Shown here: positions 6,694 through 13,666 of the stretch, piece after piece
How positions within the stretch are numbered: position 1 is the first letter of the stretch
How the letters are laid out: each line of letters opens with the position of its first letter
Source of the DNA: Pseudomonas_S sp047607345
GTDB lineage: Bacteria > Pseudomonadota > Gammaproteobacteria > Xanthomonadales > Xanthomonadaceae
DNA: 64,000 nt
Assembly: GCA_047607345.1 (NCBI GenBank)
Contig: JASGDF010000084.1
Coordinates: 21,653 to 85,652 of the forward strand
Direction of reading: 5' to 3'
Position numbers and translations under genes: made by a program
The notes under the pieces: model-generated
Told to the model about the DNA's origin: nothing
Seen by the model: the letters and a program-made list of their open reading frames with translations, nothing else
Databases searched by the model: none

Positions 6694-7632
6694 TTATTCG
6701 TCTCGTGGCGCCGGCAAAGATTGGTATATTCCACCAATCTTTATTGCTTCCGATTTCCCGCCAGGCAGAAGATTGGCCTTTGTCAGGATGTACTTTGGAA
6801 ATTTTGTTGGAAGGTACTCATTCCTAAACCAAGTGCGGAACTGTGCAAGGGCGGTATCGGGGTAGGCATTCGGCTTCTGAGGGTTGCTTAGTGACTGTGG
6901 ATAATAAGCCGGATAGTTGTGCTCGTAGGGAATGCGAGCACCGAATTTATCTTCGAGATGGTTATCAATCCAATACTTTCCCCAGTGCTGCCCAACGCTA
7001 ATATCAGGGATGGTTTTATGGTTTACCGTCAAATCAGCCGTAATGAGGTCCACAATGAGGCCGGTAATTTCATTGAAAACAGTGAAATAACCATTTGGTG
7101 CGGAATTTTTTAGCAGAGATACCCGGTCGTGATGATATTTCCACTTGTCGGAAGGTAGATATTCGAGTGCATCATAGATGAATTTTCGCAGGCCGTACGC
7201 AGCGAATTTCCTGTAATTAATCAATGCATCCGTGCTATCTGCTTTCGATTCAAACGCGTAATATTCCAAGAATGCCATACAGACGACATCCGGATAGGCG
7301 AAGTGGGGGCTTCCATTTTGGATTGTCTCGATATAAAGCTTCTTCTCGTTGTAGCCCTTGTCAAATAGATACTTCCTGAAGTAGGAGATCCGATCTTTAC
7401 CAAATACCACATCATCGAAGTGCTCCTCCCACTCATTGGTGATCGTCTGGATCACGCTTCTGTTGATCCCAAGCACCCCCGCAAGGCCTCTCTGCGTGAG
7501 ATAGGGGACGCCGTTTTCCAGTACCCCCATTTCAATGCCATTGACATCCCGCTGAACCTCAACGCCCAGGTCCAGAACGCCCTGTTTGGGGGTGGCCAGT
7601 TGCGAGCCGGTCTTTCCTCCTAACTTATTCAT
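6694..7632 (-). CDS. BstA/P63C-like prophage protein, candidate phage-defence gene
   Basis: A 312-residue protein. The N-terminus resembles a KilA-N/antirepressor-like DNA-binding region (LTQRGLAGVLGINRSVIQTI). The middle and C-terminus (LINYRKFAAYGLRKFIYDAL; then ALAQFRTWFRNEYLPTKFPK) recall P63C-domain proteins and the BstA abortive-infection family, judged by eye. ATG at 7632 has AAAGG upstream; the in-frame ATG at 7647 lacks one. It is transcribed against the phage genes, has its own upstream gap, and is clearly richer in A+T than its neighbours, all typical of a lysogeny-expressed cargo gene. Defence function is inference. It could also be an antirepressor relative. Confidence 0.6.
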   Translation of the reverse strand: MNKLGGKTGSQLATPKQGVLDLGVEVQRDVNGIEMGVLENGVPYLTQRGLAGVLGINRSVIQTITNEWEEHFDDVVFGKDRISYFRKYLFDKGYNEKKLYIETIQNGSPHFAYPDVVCMAFLEYYAFESKADSTDALINYRKFAAYGLRKFIYDALEYLPSDKWKYHHDRVSLLKNSAPNGYFTVFNEITGLIVDLITADLTVNHKTIPDISVGQHWGKYWIDNHLEDKFGARIPYEHNYPAYYPQSLSNPQKPNAYPDTALAQFRTWFRNEYLPTKFPKYILTKANLLPGGKSEAIKIGGIYQSLPAPRDE

Positions 7633-7782
7633 TCCATTACCTTTCATGGCGGCCAGTTCGAGCCTTGATGTTAGCGCGATTCAGCCGCGTCGCACTCACT
7701 GTTCAGGCTGGTCTTTGTGGCCCATAGCCATCCAGCATGCCCCGCCCCTCAAGCATGCAGAGGTTTCATAGCTAGGCCACCC
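7633..7782 (-). promoter_or_regulatory. Likely promoter region of the BstA/P63C-like gene
   Basis: 150 bp between two leftward genes. It holds two GCATGC hexamers (7735-7740, 7753-7758) flanking CCCGCCCCTC. No convincing -35/-10 pair and no anti-BstA-like direct repeat could be assigned by eye. Confidence 0.3.
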
Positions 7783-8112
7783 TCACCCTTTGGGGGGCTT
7801 GGGAGGCTTGGGGGTGGGGGGCTCGTCGACCTTTCCGCCTGGCTGGCCTAGGAGGGACTTTTCTCCCTCCGGCAACTTCAGGTGCTCGAAATTACCTGTC
7901 TGCCTCATCACATCCAGCAAACGGACAAGGCCGCGCATGAGCGGCTCGAACTCTGGGTCATCGTTCATTCGCGTGGCTTCAAAGCTCCTCTCCAGCCTGG
8001 CCACGATCTCGGCGTTCATGGATTTGGAGGTGCGTGCCGCCTCCCCCGTCAGCTTGGCGTGCAGCCCGTTGGGAATGCGCAGGGTGATCCGTGTGTAGCC
8101 GTCTTCGCTCAT
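7783..8112 (-). CDS. Arc-family ribbon-helix-helix regulator
   Basis: A 109-residue repressor. The beta ribbon is YTRITLRIPNGLHAKL (residues about 6-21), then two helices ending with the Arc signature MNAEIVARLERSF (32-44). A long acidic tail ends in a Pro/Lys/Gly repeat (TPKPPKPPKG). Arc-type proteins bind operators as tetramers. This one faces the excisionase-like gene across a 115-bp gap with two palindromic sites, so it is probably the lysogenic-side regulator. Its start ATG (8110-8112) lies close to the operators, allowing autoregulation. Confidence 0.85.
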   Translation of the reverse strand: MSEDGYTRITLRIPNGLHAKLTGEAARTSKSMNAEIVARLERSFEATRMNDDPEFEPLMRGLVRLLDVMRQTGNFEHLKLPEGEKSLLGQPGGKVDEPPTPKPPKPPKG

Positions 8113-8146
8113 GCGGGGAATTCCACCATTTTCGTGTCGAAAAGTC

Positions 8147-8200
8147 TTGACACCATTTCGGTGTCATGCGCTAATTCGAACGACACTGAAATGGTGTCAA
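8147..8200. promoter_or_regulatory. Paired operators and overlapping divergent promoters
   Basis: TTGACACCATTTCGGTGTC (8147-8165) is repeated in inverse orientation at 8182-8200 with one change. Each 19-bp arm contains its own palindrome, GACACC..GGTGTC or GACACT..GGTGTC. Both arms begin with TTGACA. Rightward the -10 candidate is CTAATT (8171-8176) and leftward GAATTA (8177-8172), so the two promoters overlap back to back. A weaker half site (CATTTTCGTGTCGAAAAG) lies at about 8126-8144. This is the genetic switch of the element. Confidence 0.85.
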
Positions 8201-8227
8201 TAGCATTCACCCACACACGAGAATCCC

Positions 8228-8425
8228 ATGACCACCAAGCTCGCCTACACCCTCGAGGAGGCCGCTGACCAGCTCAGCGTCACCCGATCCCATCTGTTCA
8301 AGCTCATCAACACCGGTCTGCTCAAGACCTACAAAACCGGAAAACGCCGCTTCGCCAGCCACGCCGCCCTGGTCGAGTGCCAGAAGGCGATGGAGAAGGC
8401 CTCCAACGCTGGGAGGGCTGCATGA
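8228..8425 (+). CDS. Excisionase/MerR-like winged-helix protein
   Basis: A 65-residue protein with the HTH_17/AlpA-type fold: EEAADQLSVTRSHLFKLINT, then GLLKTYKTGKRRFASHAALV. It is the first gene of the rightward operon, directly under the promoter opposite the Arc repressor. By size and place it could be the recombination directionality factor or a Cro-like switch protein; sequence alone cannot decide. It ends in a 4-bp overlap with the next gene (ATGA). Confidence 0.75.
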   Translation: MTTKLAYTLEEAADQLSVTRSHLFKLINTGLLKTYKTGKRRFASHAALVECQKAMEKASNAGRAA

Positions 8426-8706
8426 ACGCTCTGACCAACAAGCTGGCTGCCATCGGCCTGAAAGCCATCGAAGCAGACCGAGCCACTCTCATGCGCAAGG
8501 CCGCCCGTCAGGACTACTTGCGAGAGTTCGAGGAATGGAAATACCAGCGTGGCATTACCGAGCGCATCACCGCTGACGATTCGCGCTGGCCCGCCCTCTG
8601 TGCCCATGTCGCCAACACGAAGGCAGGTCGCGCCTACGTGGAAGCCCAGCGCAACGAAAAGAATGCCAAGGCCCGGCTGGCATCAGCAATCAGGAGGGCT
8701 GCGTGA
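8422..8706 (+). CDS. Hypothetical early phage protein
   Basis: 94 residues, family not recognised. Mostly helical and charged, with LMRKAARQDYLREFEEWKYQ near residues 23-42 and a basic C-terminus ending AKARLASAIRRAA. ATG at 8422 overlaps the previous stop by four bases; GGGAGG precedes it. The next gene begins at its stop codon. It is probably co-translated with its neighbours in the early operon. Confidence 0.6.
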   Translation: MNALTNKLAAIGLKAIEADRATLMRKAARQDYLREFEEWKYQRGITERITADDSRWPALCAHVANTKAGRAYVEAQRNEKNAKARLASAIRRAA

Positions 8707-8927
8707 TGAACACCATCGCCAATCCCCCGCGCGCCGAACGCAAGGTCGAGCTGCTGGAGGCCAGCCAGGAGGTGAAGGAGATCATGGCCGCCGAACGACG
8801 CGTGCTGGACCTGGAGGAGCGGGCCGCCGAGTACGCCGACGAGCCGGACACGCTGGCGTCGATCAACACCGAGCTGGGCTATGCCCGCGCTCGCCTGGAA
8901 AGGCTGGTGTCGCCATGGCGCCGCTGA
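8706..8927 (+). CDS. Hypothetical coiled-coil protein
   Basis: 73 residues, not recognised. Strongly helical with heptad-like Leu/Glu spacing (ERRVLDLEERAAEYA, INTELGYARARLERLV). ATG at 8706 overlaps the previous TGA by one base; a GTG one codon earlier is also possible. GGAGG lies about ten bases upstream. It looks like a small early-operon accessory protein. Confidence 0.6.
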   Translation: MNTIANPPRAERKVELLEASQEVKEIMAAERRVLDLEERAAEYADEPDTLASINTELGYARARLERLVSPWRR

Positions 8928-9004
8928 CCCCGAAGACGAAAACGGCCCGAGCGCGCCAACGCCCGAGCCGTGAGAGCAATCCCGAAACCGACCAAGGAAA
9001 CGAG

Positions 9005-9232
9005 ATGACCATGAACACTGTAGCAGAGAAGCCATCCCCCGTCCTGGCAATTCCGCTGTCCCACAACCCGAGCACGGTCAGGATTCTTCCTGCCAACTTC
9101 CCCAACAGAGAGCTGAAGGTTGAGCTGCGGCTCAGCCGTGACCGAACTAGTTGTGTTTTCTTGACCGCTAGAGAGGCCCAGCAGCTCGCAGCCGCGTTGA
9201 CCCACATGGCTTTCCTCGAGGGGAAGCGCTGA
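9005..9232 (+). CDS. Hypothetical small protein
   Basis: 75 residues, not recognised. Beta-rich centre (ELKVELRLSRDRTSCVFLTA) followed by a helix (REAQQLAAALTHMAFLEG). ATG at 9005 is preceded by AAGGAAACGAG, a good ribosome site. The 77-bp gap before it holds an imperfect hairpin (ACGGC..GCCGT). The next gene starts two bases after the stop. Confidence 0.6.
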   Translation: MTMNTVAEKPSPVLAIPLSHNPSTVRILPANFPNRELKVELRLSRDRTSCVFLTAREAQQLAAALTHMAFLEGKR

Positions 9233-9233
9233 C

Positions 9234-9740
9234 ATGAATATGACCACGATTATCGACGCGCTCACCGACCACACAGCGAGCGGCAGTGCCCAGGACTACG
9301 ACGTGGTAGGCAAGCTTGCTGCGAAAAAGCTGATCAAGCTGCGCAATGACCTGAGCAACACGTTGTCGGCCAACATCAGCGCCCTTCGTACCGCCGGCGA
9401 TCTCATCTCCAGCTACGACGAGAAGACAGGTGAGTTCGACCACAACGGCGTGGGCTGGATGATCAAGCACCTGGCGGAAACGCAGGGTGAACAACCGCCT
9501 CAACCGTCTCGGCTACGACAACGGCGGCAATCCGATCAAGGAGGTGCCCCATGGCCGCTGACCACGTCCGCCTACCTGCGGAAGCCATTCCCGACCTGCG
9601 CAAAGTACTGGCCTGGGGACTTCACTGCTACGGGGAAATCGAGCGCGTGCAGCAGGAGATCGAAGTTCACCAAGCGCTCGGCAGGGAGCTGCCCGAGCGC
9701 ATCACGCCGCTCCACTGCCATGCCGATGCCGACACGCTGA
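9234..9740 (+). CDS. Hypothetical early protein, probably frameshifted at 9486
   Basis: The first 84 residues look real (KLAAKKLIKLRNDLSNTLSA near residue 27, GVGWMIKHLAETQ at the end). After the GGG run at 9485-9487 this frame turns Pro/Arg/Ser-rich and shadows the next gene. In the +1 frame the text continues sensibly as VNNRLNRLGYDNGGNPIKEV and stops at 9568, overlapping the next ATG by 18 bp like other genes here. One extra G would explain it. The intact product would be about 111 residues. Sequencing error, true mutation and programmed +1 shift cannot be told apart. Confidence 0.5.
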   Translation: MNMTTIIDALTDHTASGSAQDYDVVGKLAAKKLIKLRNDLSNTLSANISALRTAGDLISSYDEKTGEFDHNGVGWMIKHLAETQGEQPPQPSRLRQRRQSDQGGAPWPLTTSAYLRKPFPTCAKYWPGDFTATGKSSACSRRSKFTKRSAGSCPSASRRSTAMPMPTR

Positions 9741-9793
9741 TCCAGATCGCCAAGGCCTTCATCTGGCTCGACTGCGCCAAGGAGATCGAGTGA
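9551..9793 (+). CDS. Hypothetical early phage protein
   Basis: 80 residues, not recognised. Helical, with a His/Cys-containing centre (RKVLAWGLHCYGEIERVQQE; LHCHADADTLIQIAKAF) and acidic end. AAGGAGGTGCCCC directly precedes the ATG at 9551, a strong ribosome site inside the end of the previous gene. Its stop overlaps the next start by one base (TGATG). Confidence 0.65.
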   Translation: MAADHVRLPAEAIPDLRKVLAWGLHCYGEIERVQQEIEVHQALGRELPERITPLHCHADADTLIQIAKAFIWLDCAKEIE

Positions 9794-9996
9794 TGAAGGC
9801 TCCCCTGATGACCCAACACGCCATCCGCATCCTGGCCGGCCTGCCCGACGGCCGCGTCGAGCTACAGCGCCAGCGTGCCCGCGCGCGCCACCAGCAACGC
9901 CAGATGCGCGCCGAGCTGGAAGCCCAGGCCACGCGGCTCAGGCAGCTGGAGGAGCTGATCACCAACATCGACCACCACCTCCGGGAGGCCGCATGA
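9793..9996 (+). CDS. Hypothetical coiled-coil protein
   Basis: 67 residues, not recognised. Arg/Gln-rich helix (RVELQRQRARARHQQRQMRA) running into a Leu-zipper-like end (LEAQATRLRQLEELITNI). ATG at 9793 overlaps the previous TGA by one base; its own stop overlaps the antirepressor start by four bases. Confidence 0.6.
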   Translation: MKAPLMTQHAIRILAGLPDGRVELQRQRARARHQQRQMRAELEAQATRLRQLEELITNIDHHLREAA

Positions 9997-10697
9997 ACAT
10001 CGTCAAGGTCGAGTTCGCCGGTGCCACCTTGCTGGGCCGGATCTACAAGGATCAGGCCTACGTGGCCATGAAACCCATCGTGGAAGGGATGGGTTTGGAC
10101 TGGGATCGCCAAATGGTCAAGCTCAGAAACCATCCGGTTCTCGCCAAGCAACTGACCCCCATAAGGGGGGTAGTTGCCGGGGACGGCAAGAACCGGCAGA
10201 TGCTGTGCCTGCCGCACTCCCGCCTCCCCTTCTGGCTGGCCACGGTCAACCCATCCAAGGTCAGGGCGGACATCCGCGAGAAAGTGATCCTGTTCCAGGA
10301 GCAGGCGGCCGACGTGCTGGCCGAGGCATTCCTCCAGAACGGCAAGCGCCAGGAGGTGGTCAAGGACAAGCGGATCGCCGGCACGATCATGTGCCGGGTA
10401 CTTCAGGAGACCATGATCGCCGAAGGCAAGGTGCCGCACGGCTACGACTTCGCCAACGAACACCGGCTGGTGAACCAGTGCATCACCGGCGTGTATGGCG
10501 CCGTCGACGAGGACGCGCTGACCACCGAGCAATTGAAGCTGCAGCACGAACTGCGGATGCAGAACCTGGTCTGGATCGGCCAGGGCAAGTCCTACCACCA
10601 CCGCAAACCGCTGCTGGAGGCGCACGCGAAGGCGTGGACCGCCAAGCAATCCCTGCCCCGCGCAACGCGCGCCATCAGCCAGGAGAAAGCCGCATGA
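9993..10697 (+). CDS. Phage antirepressor (P22_AR_N type)
   Basis: 234 residues. The N-terminal 110 residues match the antirepressor N-terminal domain style: VEFAGATLLGRIYKDQAYVA, then PIVEGMGLDWDRQMVKLR, RQMLCLPHSRLPFWLATVNP and IREKVILFQEQAADVL. The C-terminal region (FANEHRLVNQCITGVYG) is variable in this family. Such proteins bind and inactivate phage repressors, so it may act on the Arc-type or another repressor during induction. It overlaps its upstream and downstream neighbours by four bases each. Confidence 0.85.
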   Translation: MNIVKVEFAGATLLGRIYKDQAYVAMKPIVEGMGLDWDRQMVKLRNHPVLAKQLTPIRGVVAGDGKNRQMLCLPHSRLPFWLATVNPSKVRADIREKVILFQEQAADVLAEAFLQNGKRQEVVKDKRIAGTIMCRVLQETMIAEGKVPHGYDFANEHRLVNQCITGVYGAVDEDALTTEQLKLQHELRMQNLVWIGQGKSYHHRKPLLEAHAKAWTAKQSLPRATRAISQEKAA

Positions 10698-10891
10698 GCG
10701 ACGATCAGAAGATGTTCGACATCGCCAACGGTCTGAGCTTGGCCATGTACAGGATCAAGGGACTGGCCGACCTGATTGAGGAGGCAGATCTGATAGGACG
10801 AGATGGGTTTCCATCATCCATTCAATCCGGGATCGAGGCTATCCATATCGTGGCCAAGCAGGCGATCACCGACTACGCCCAGCGCATCTAA
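10694..10891 (+). CDS. Hypothetical small protein
   Basis: 65 residues, not recognised. Acidic and helical (MFDIANGLSLAMYRIKGLAD near the N-terminus). It overlaps the antirepressor stop by four bases (ATGA), so it is translated with it. A stable hairpin follows at 10898-10924. Confidence 0.6.
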   Translation: MSDDQKMFDIANGLSLAMYRIKGLADLIEEADLIGRDGFPSSIQSGIEAIHIVAKQAITDYAQRI

Positions 10892-10897
10892 GCAAAA

Positions 10898-10924
10898 GCC
10901 CGGCTGGGAGCGAACCAGTCGGGC
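10898..10924 (+). terminator. Intergenic hairpin, possible attenuator
   Basis: Stem GCCCGGCTGG / CCAGTCGGGC, 10 bp with one G-T pair and a GAGCGAA loop. No T-run follows (CGGGGAC), so it is not a standard terminator. It may set the 3' end of the early mRNA or stabilise it. Confidence 0.45.
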
Positions 10925-10973
10925 CGGGGACATCAAGAGGAATAGGAAGTATAGTGGCTGCAAGGGGAAATCA

Positions 10974-11948
10974 ATGAGCGAAAAACATAATGGTTTCTTT
11001 GCCATCCGGCGCGATACTTTTATCCAGGCTTGCGAGCTTGGCGTTAACCCGGGAACGGCGCTATTAGTCTTGGCCCGCGGTACGGGCGGCGACAACATCA
11101 CCACGGCATGGAGCGCTGAGGCGGCATCCAAACGGCTGGGCCTTCGCTGGACCGCGGCAAAGGAAGCTATAGCCGCGTTGATCAAGGCCGGCATCGTCAT
11201 CCAGCTGGAAGGCCGCAGGCCGCGCTACAAGTTAGCCCAACAGGGCGATGCCATCTGGCTACCAAACACCATCGTCGATGGAGTGGGCCAGGAAATACCA
11301 CCTGTCCATAAGCTACGCCAGATGCAGGATCCAATGGCCCTGCGGCTATTCGGTGAGCTGTACGCGGAGCAGAATCTGCGCGAGGACGGCGGGATTACTC
11401 AAGCGGTGACCTACAGGTCATACACACGAGAAAAGATCGGCCAGTTCGGTGCCAGCGTAGTTTGGTATTTCACATATGAAAACGCCTGGGTGGCGTGGGG
11501 CAATCCAGCAACTGATCCGCATTTCATCAAGGATGCCAATAAGGGGAAGCAGGGAAAAGACTTCTTTCGCAGGTTCGCCATGCTTGAATCGGCTGGTCTG
11601 ATTGAGTGGGTGCCCTACTTGTACGAAGGGCCGAAGGGCGAACCAATTCACCCCTTGGCGTGGAATGGGATGGATATAGAGAAGGATCTATATCACGCAT
11701 GCGTCGCTGCTGGTCGCGCGTTGCTGACCGCCAACCAGCGCGATTGGCTGGACGCGAACCGTAGCGGTGGTTGGCTCGTCCCGGCGCCGGCCCATATTGG
11801 CGAGGTGGCCATGATAGGAGTCGCTCGCCTGAAGTACCGACCGCATACCCGGCTGACGGCTGCCTGGTGGGCGGACTACCAGACCCGATGCGAGCAGTTC
11901 ACCGCTGCTTATCGCGAGTCGGCAGGCTCATTGCGGATAGCCGTGTGA
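10974..11948 (+). CDS. Winged-helix protein, possible replication initiator
   Basis: 324 residues. An N-terminal helix-turn-helix (residues about 12-75: GVNPGTALLVLARGTGGDNI, AEAASKRLGLRWTAAKEAIA, LIKAGIVIQLEG) resembles plasmid and phage replication or DNA-binding proteins. The rest (YREKIGQFG-like and WVPYLYEGPKGEPIHPLAWN) is not recognised. ATG at 10974 has AAGGGGAAATCA before it. It lies between regulatory and late-like genes, where phages keep replication functions. No helicase or primase motif is visible. The function is inference. Confidence 0.55.
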   Translation: MSEKHNGFFAIRRDTFIQACELGVNPGTALLVLARGTGGDNITTAWSAEAASKRLGLRWTAAKEAIAALIKAGIVIQLEGRRPRYKLAQQGDAIWLPNTIVDGVGQEIPPVHKLRQMQDPMALRLFGELYAEQNLREDGGITQAVTYRSYTREKIGQFGASVVWYFTYENAWVAWGNPATDPHFIKDANKGKQGKDFFRRFAMLESAGLIEWVPYLYEGPKGEPIHPLAWNGMDIEKDLYHACVAAGRALLTANQRDWLDANRSGGWLVPAPAHIGEVAMIGVARLKYRPHTRLTAAWWADYQTRCEQFTAAYRESAGSLRIAV

Positions 11949-12072
11949 AGGCCGGGAAGACATCAAGGGCTTTATCAAGGTGTCATCAAAGAGCGTAAGA
12001 GCACACATGCGCATGCACGCTTCGCGCGCATGCGACCCTCCGGCCTTCGAGAAGCGCGAGAGCAAAAAAGCC

Positions 12073-12252
12073 ATGACCGCCGCAGACGCCTACCTTGCCG
12101 TACTCCGGGAATCGTTCGGCCTCCCCGTGATGGTCAACGACTGGAAGCAGACCGAACCGACAAAGCCGCAGCGATTGGAAGGGGGCTGCCTGCTGTTCGA
12201 TTTCGCGAAGCATGCCAAGAAGACGCGCACGAGCACCCGAGGAACGCCATGA
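12073..12252 (+). CDS. Hypothetical small protein
   Basis: 59 residues, not recognised. MTAADAYLAVLRESFGLPVM begins a helix, followed by a basic tail (AKHAKKTRTSTRGTP). ATG at 12073 was preferred to a GTG at 11980, whose added residues look unstructured. Its end overlaps the next start by four bases. The 120 bp before it holds CGCATGC / GCATGCG inverted repeats (about 12008-12032). Confidence 0.5.
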   Translation: MTAADAYLAVLRESFGLPVMVNDWKQTEPTKPQRLEGGCLLFDFAKHAKKTRTSTRGTP

Positions 12253-12800
12253 CCGAAGAAACGAAACCGACCGACCCGTGGAAGCACTGGGTGACGCAGG
12301 ACCTGTGGACCGTGGGCGAGTTCGCCATGCTGTGCACCGGGCTGTCTGCGAAGTCGAACCTGACCGATGAACAGGTGATCGCGATCAACCGGGCGACCGA
12401 GGCGATCCGCCGCGGGATGCTGGCCGGCACGCTGAAGTTCGTCAGCCACAGTGACGCCACCACCGCAGACCGGATGTACGACCAGGATCGGCACGTCCGC
12501 CCTGCGGAAGCCATCGCCTGGGCCCGTGAGCGCTTCCAGGCACTGCCCGAGGAACTGGGCGCCACCACCCTACCCGCCGAGTCAACGCAACGCACAGAGA
12601 ACGATCTACGACTGATTGGCGGCCTTCTTCTCCTGGGCGGGTACGACCTAAACAAATCCTGGGCATCGGCGGAAGCACTAAAAGTTGCGCTGGATGGTGT
12701 CGGCGTGTCGTTCTCACCTGGAACCCTGTCAAAGCGGATCAAAGCTGCGGCCAAGCAAATCCAGCAAGACACGCTACTGACCCGCCCCGAACCTCAATGA
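12249..12800 (+). CDS. Hypothetical prophage protein
   Basis: 183 residues, not named. The N-terminal half (WVTQDLWTVGEFAMLCTGLS) looks like a small Trp-rich domain. The C-terminal half (LRLIGGLLLLGGY, then VALDGVGVSFSPGTLSKRIK) has the shape of a C-terminal module often seen in prophage and island proteins. ATG at 12249 overlaps the previous gene by four bases. A 57-bp gap with palindromes follows. Confidence 0.6.
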   Translation: MTEETKPTDPWKHWVTQDLWTVGEFAMLCTGLSAKSNLTDEQVIAINRATEAIRRGMLAGTLKFVSHSDATTADRMYDQDRHVRPAEAIAWARERFQALPEELGATTLPAESTQRTENDLRLIGGLLLLGGYDLNKSWASAEALKVALDGVGVSFSPGTLSKRIKAAAKQIQQDTLLTRPEPQ

Positions 12801-12833
12801 GGTTGATCCTGACCTCAAACCGACGGATTGAGG
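12790..12833 (+). promoter_or_regulatory. Palindromes before the late-type operon
   Basis: AACCTCAATGAGGTT (12790-12804) is a perfect 7-bp inverted repeat, and CCTCA..TGAGG recurs at 12812-12833. They lie in the only gap before the run of overlapping genes 12858-21845 and may be an operator or promoter element. No clear -10 is visible. Confidence 0.4.
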
Positions 12834-12857
12834 CTTACGGCTCTGTAGCGTGGGGCC

Positions 12858-13568
12858 ATGAACGAGATCGACTCCACCAACGTCTACGCCGCCGCCGAGA
12901 GTGCGGCCAGTGCAACGCCAGCATCCCCGACCGATGGCCCCTCACTCACGGCCACCCGTGACGGGGTGCTGGCATCTGTAACGGCGGCCACCTCTCCGGG
13001 CGATCCTCTCCAGCCGCCCGGGGAGGCCGGCGCCGACCCGCAGGTCACGCTCGACCAGTTGGTAAACGAGCCCCAGAGCATGGCCCAGGTGATGTACGCC
13101 GATGGCGGCCACGTGCTGGGCGACGTGGGCCAGTACCACGGCAAGCTGGGCGAGACCTTCGACAGCCTGGATCGCGTTGCCCGCGAGGATGGGACGCCCG
13201 AGGACATTGCCTCGATCGCTGAGGGCCGGCAGGTCGCCGCCGAGCTGGCCCATGAACTCCGGGTGCCGGTCAGCGAGCTGCGGGAGGTCAACCGCGAACT
13301 GGCCGATTGGAGCCTGCGCCTGCGCGCCGGCGACACGCTCAGCGCCGCCGACCGCCTGGAGGTACGCCACCGGACGGAGGCCGAGCTGAAGGCCGAATGG
13401 GGCCGCGAGTACACCGCCCGCATGCAGTTGGCCCGGCAGGTCTACCAGCGCGCCGTCGTGAAGGCCCCCTGGCTCAAGGACCTGATGAACGCCGGTGCCG
13501 GCGACAGCCCGACCGTTCTGCGCCACTTCGCAGCAATCGGCCTGCGTGCTGCACGGAGGGGGAGCTGA
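12858..13568 (+). CDS. Phage protein with scaffold-like features
   Basis: 236 residues. An Ala/Ser/Pro-rich N-terminus (1-60), a long acidic helical centre (DIASIAEGRQVAAELAHELR, VSELREVNRELADWSLRLRA) and a C-terminus ending LMNAGAGDSPTVLRHFAAIG. Acidic helical proteins with a closing segment of this type occur as capsid scaffolds or internal head proteins in podovirus-like phages. That role is inference and no capsid gene accompanies it here. It heads the compact rightward operon and overlaps the next start by one base. Confidence 0.5.
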   Translation: MNEIDSTNVYAAAESAASATPASPTDGPSLTATRDGVLASVTAATSPGDPLQPPGEAGADPQVTLDQLVNEPQSMAQVMYADGGHVLGDVGQYHGKLGETFDSLDRVAREDGTPEDIASIAEGRQVAAELAHELRVPVSELREVNRELADWSLRLRAGDTLSAADRLEVRHRTEAELKAEWGREYTARMQLARQVYQRAVVKAPWLKDLMNAGAGDSPTVLRHFAAIGLRAARRGS

Positions 13569-13666
13569 TGGCGTTCCATATTTCTACTGTAGAGGGAAAT
13601 AGGAATCCGAAGGCCGTCGAGGAATCGATTTCGCACGCATCGTGCACCCACTTGGAGGCCGTGTAA
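13568..13666 (+). CDS. Tiny ORF bridging two phage genes
   Basis: 32 residues (MAFHISTVEGNRNPKAVEES and 12 more). It starts on the last base of the preceding TGA, preceded by GGAGGGGGAGC, and its TAA shares one base with the next ATG. The good ribosome site and tight overlaps on both sides argue for translation. It may serve mainly to couple the neighbours. No family is recognised. Confidence 0.45.
   Translation: MAFHISTVEGNRNPKAVEESISHASCTHLEAV

Noticed and set aside
7600..7782. Anti-BstA (aba)-like repeat near the BstA/P63C-like gene
   Set aside because: Only short words recur; no convincing direct repeat.
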